From Limiplasma sp031556335 (GTDB lineage: Bacteria > Bacillota > Clostridia > Christensenellales > Aristaeellaceae): 7,406 nucleotides of DNA. The notes under the pieces were generated by a model. The model was not told where the DNA came from. It saw only the letters and a program-made list of their open reading frames with translations, and ran no database searches. Numbering within the stretch: the first letter of the stretch is position 1; every line of letters starts with the position of its first letter. Of this stretch, positions 7,361-7,406 are shown piece after piece. The position numbers were made by a program, and so were the translations under genes. The DNA lies in NCBI GenBank assembly GCA_031556335.1, contig JAVBTE010000158.1, positions 1 to 7,406 on the forward strand. The letters are read 5' to 3'.

Positions 7361-7406
7361 ATGCGAAAGCTTCTGTTTTGCGTTTGGATTGTGCTGCTGG
7401 CGCTGG
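7361..7406 (+). CDS. Start of a second probably exported or membrane protein (partial, cut by the right edge)
   Basis: ATG 7361 begins MRKLLFCVWIVLLAL, a short basic start followed by a hydrophobic run, as in a signal peptide or first membrane segment. AAAGGA at 7345-7350 lies 10 bases upstream and can serve as ribosome site. Only 15 codons are in the window, so the product cannot be named. It follows the 515-residue exported protein on the same strand at a distance of 48 bases with no clear terminator between, which suggests an operon of envelope or secreted proteins. Confidence 0.65.
   Translation, partial: MRKLLFCVWIVLLAL

Noticed and set aside
1..7406. Mobile elements, CRISPR arrays, tRNA or rRNA genes, toxin-antitoxin or phage-defence modules
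   Set aside because: No transposase or integrase motif, regularly spaced repeat, tRNA-like fold with a TTCGA loop, or defence domain was seen on either strand.

Overview
This window looks like a chromosomal piece of a GC-rich Bacillota bacterium of the Clostridia type. That is an inference from AGGAG-type Shine-Dalgarno sites, TTG and GTG starts, a Bacillus-like order of pyrimidine genes and a type I dihydroorotase; no rRNA or other marker gene is present to fix the taxonomy. It holds the divergent starts of two transcription units, separated by one AT-rich intergenic region.

The left three quarters (bases 1-5475, minus strand) is the beginning of a de novo pyrimidine (UMP) biosynthesis operon, in the order pyrC - carA - carB. 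PyrC is dihydroorotase, step 3. CarA is the glutaminase subunit and CarB the synthetase subunit of carbamoyl-phosphate synthetase, step 1. The genes are packed tightly: pyrC and carA overlap by 16 bases, and carA and carB overlap by one base in a TAATG. CarB runs off the left edge and lacks only about its last 30 residues. The active-site residues examined are present in all three proteins. Aspartate transcarbamoylase (pyrB, step 2) and the regulator pyrR, which precede pyrC in Bacillus subtilis, are not between pyrC and the divergent gene, so they must lie elsewhere if present.

The intergenic region (5476-5764) carries a plausible sigma-A promoter for the pyr operon on the minus strand. A plausible extended -10 promoter for the rightward gene lies on the plus strand. 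A 58-base stretch with no A on the plus strand sits between the two. I see no convincing PyrR-type attenuator.

The right part (5765-7406, plus strand) encodes a 515-residue exported protein. It has a signal peptide, an N-terminal domain I do not recognise, two Ig-like beta-sandwich domains and a C-terminal OB-fold of the tRNA_anti-like type. After 48 bases comes the start of a second probably exported or membrane protein, cut by the right edge. Nothing links the exported proteins to pyrimidine synthesis beyond the shared intergenic region. I found no mobile element, CRISPR array, RNA gene or convincing new system. The points most worth a second look are the composite exported protein, the A-free intergenic stretch and a codon-usage change near the 3' end of carB.
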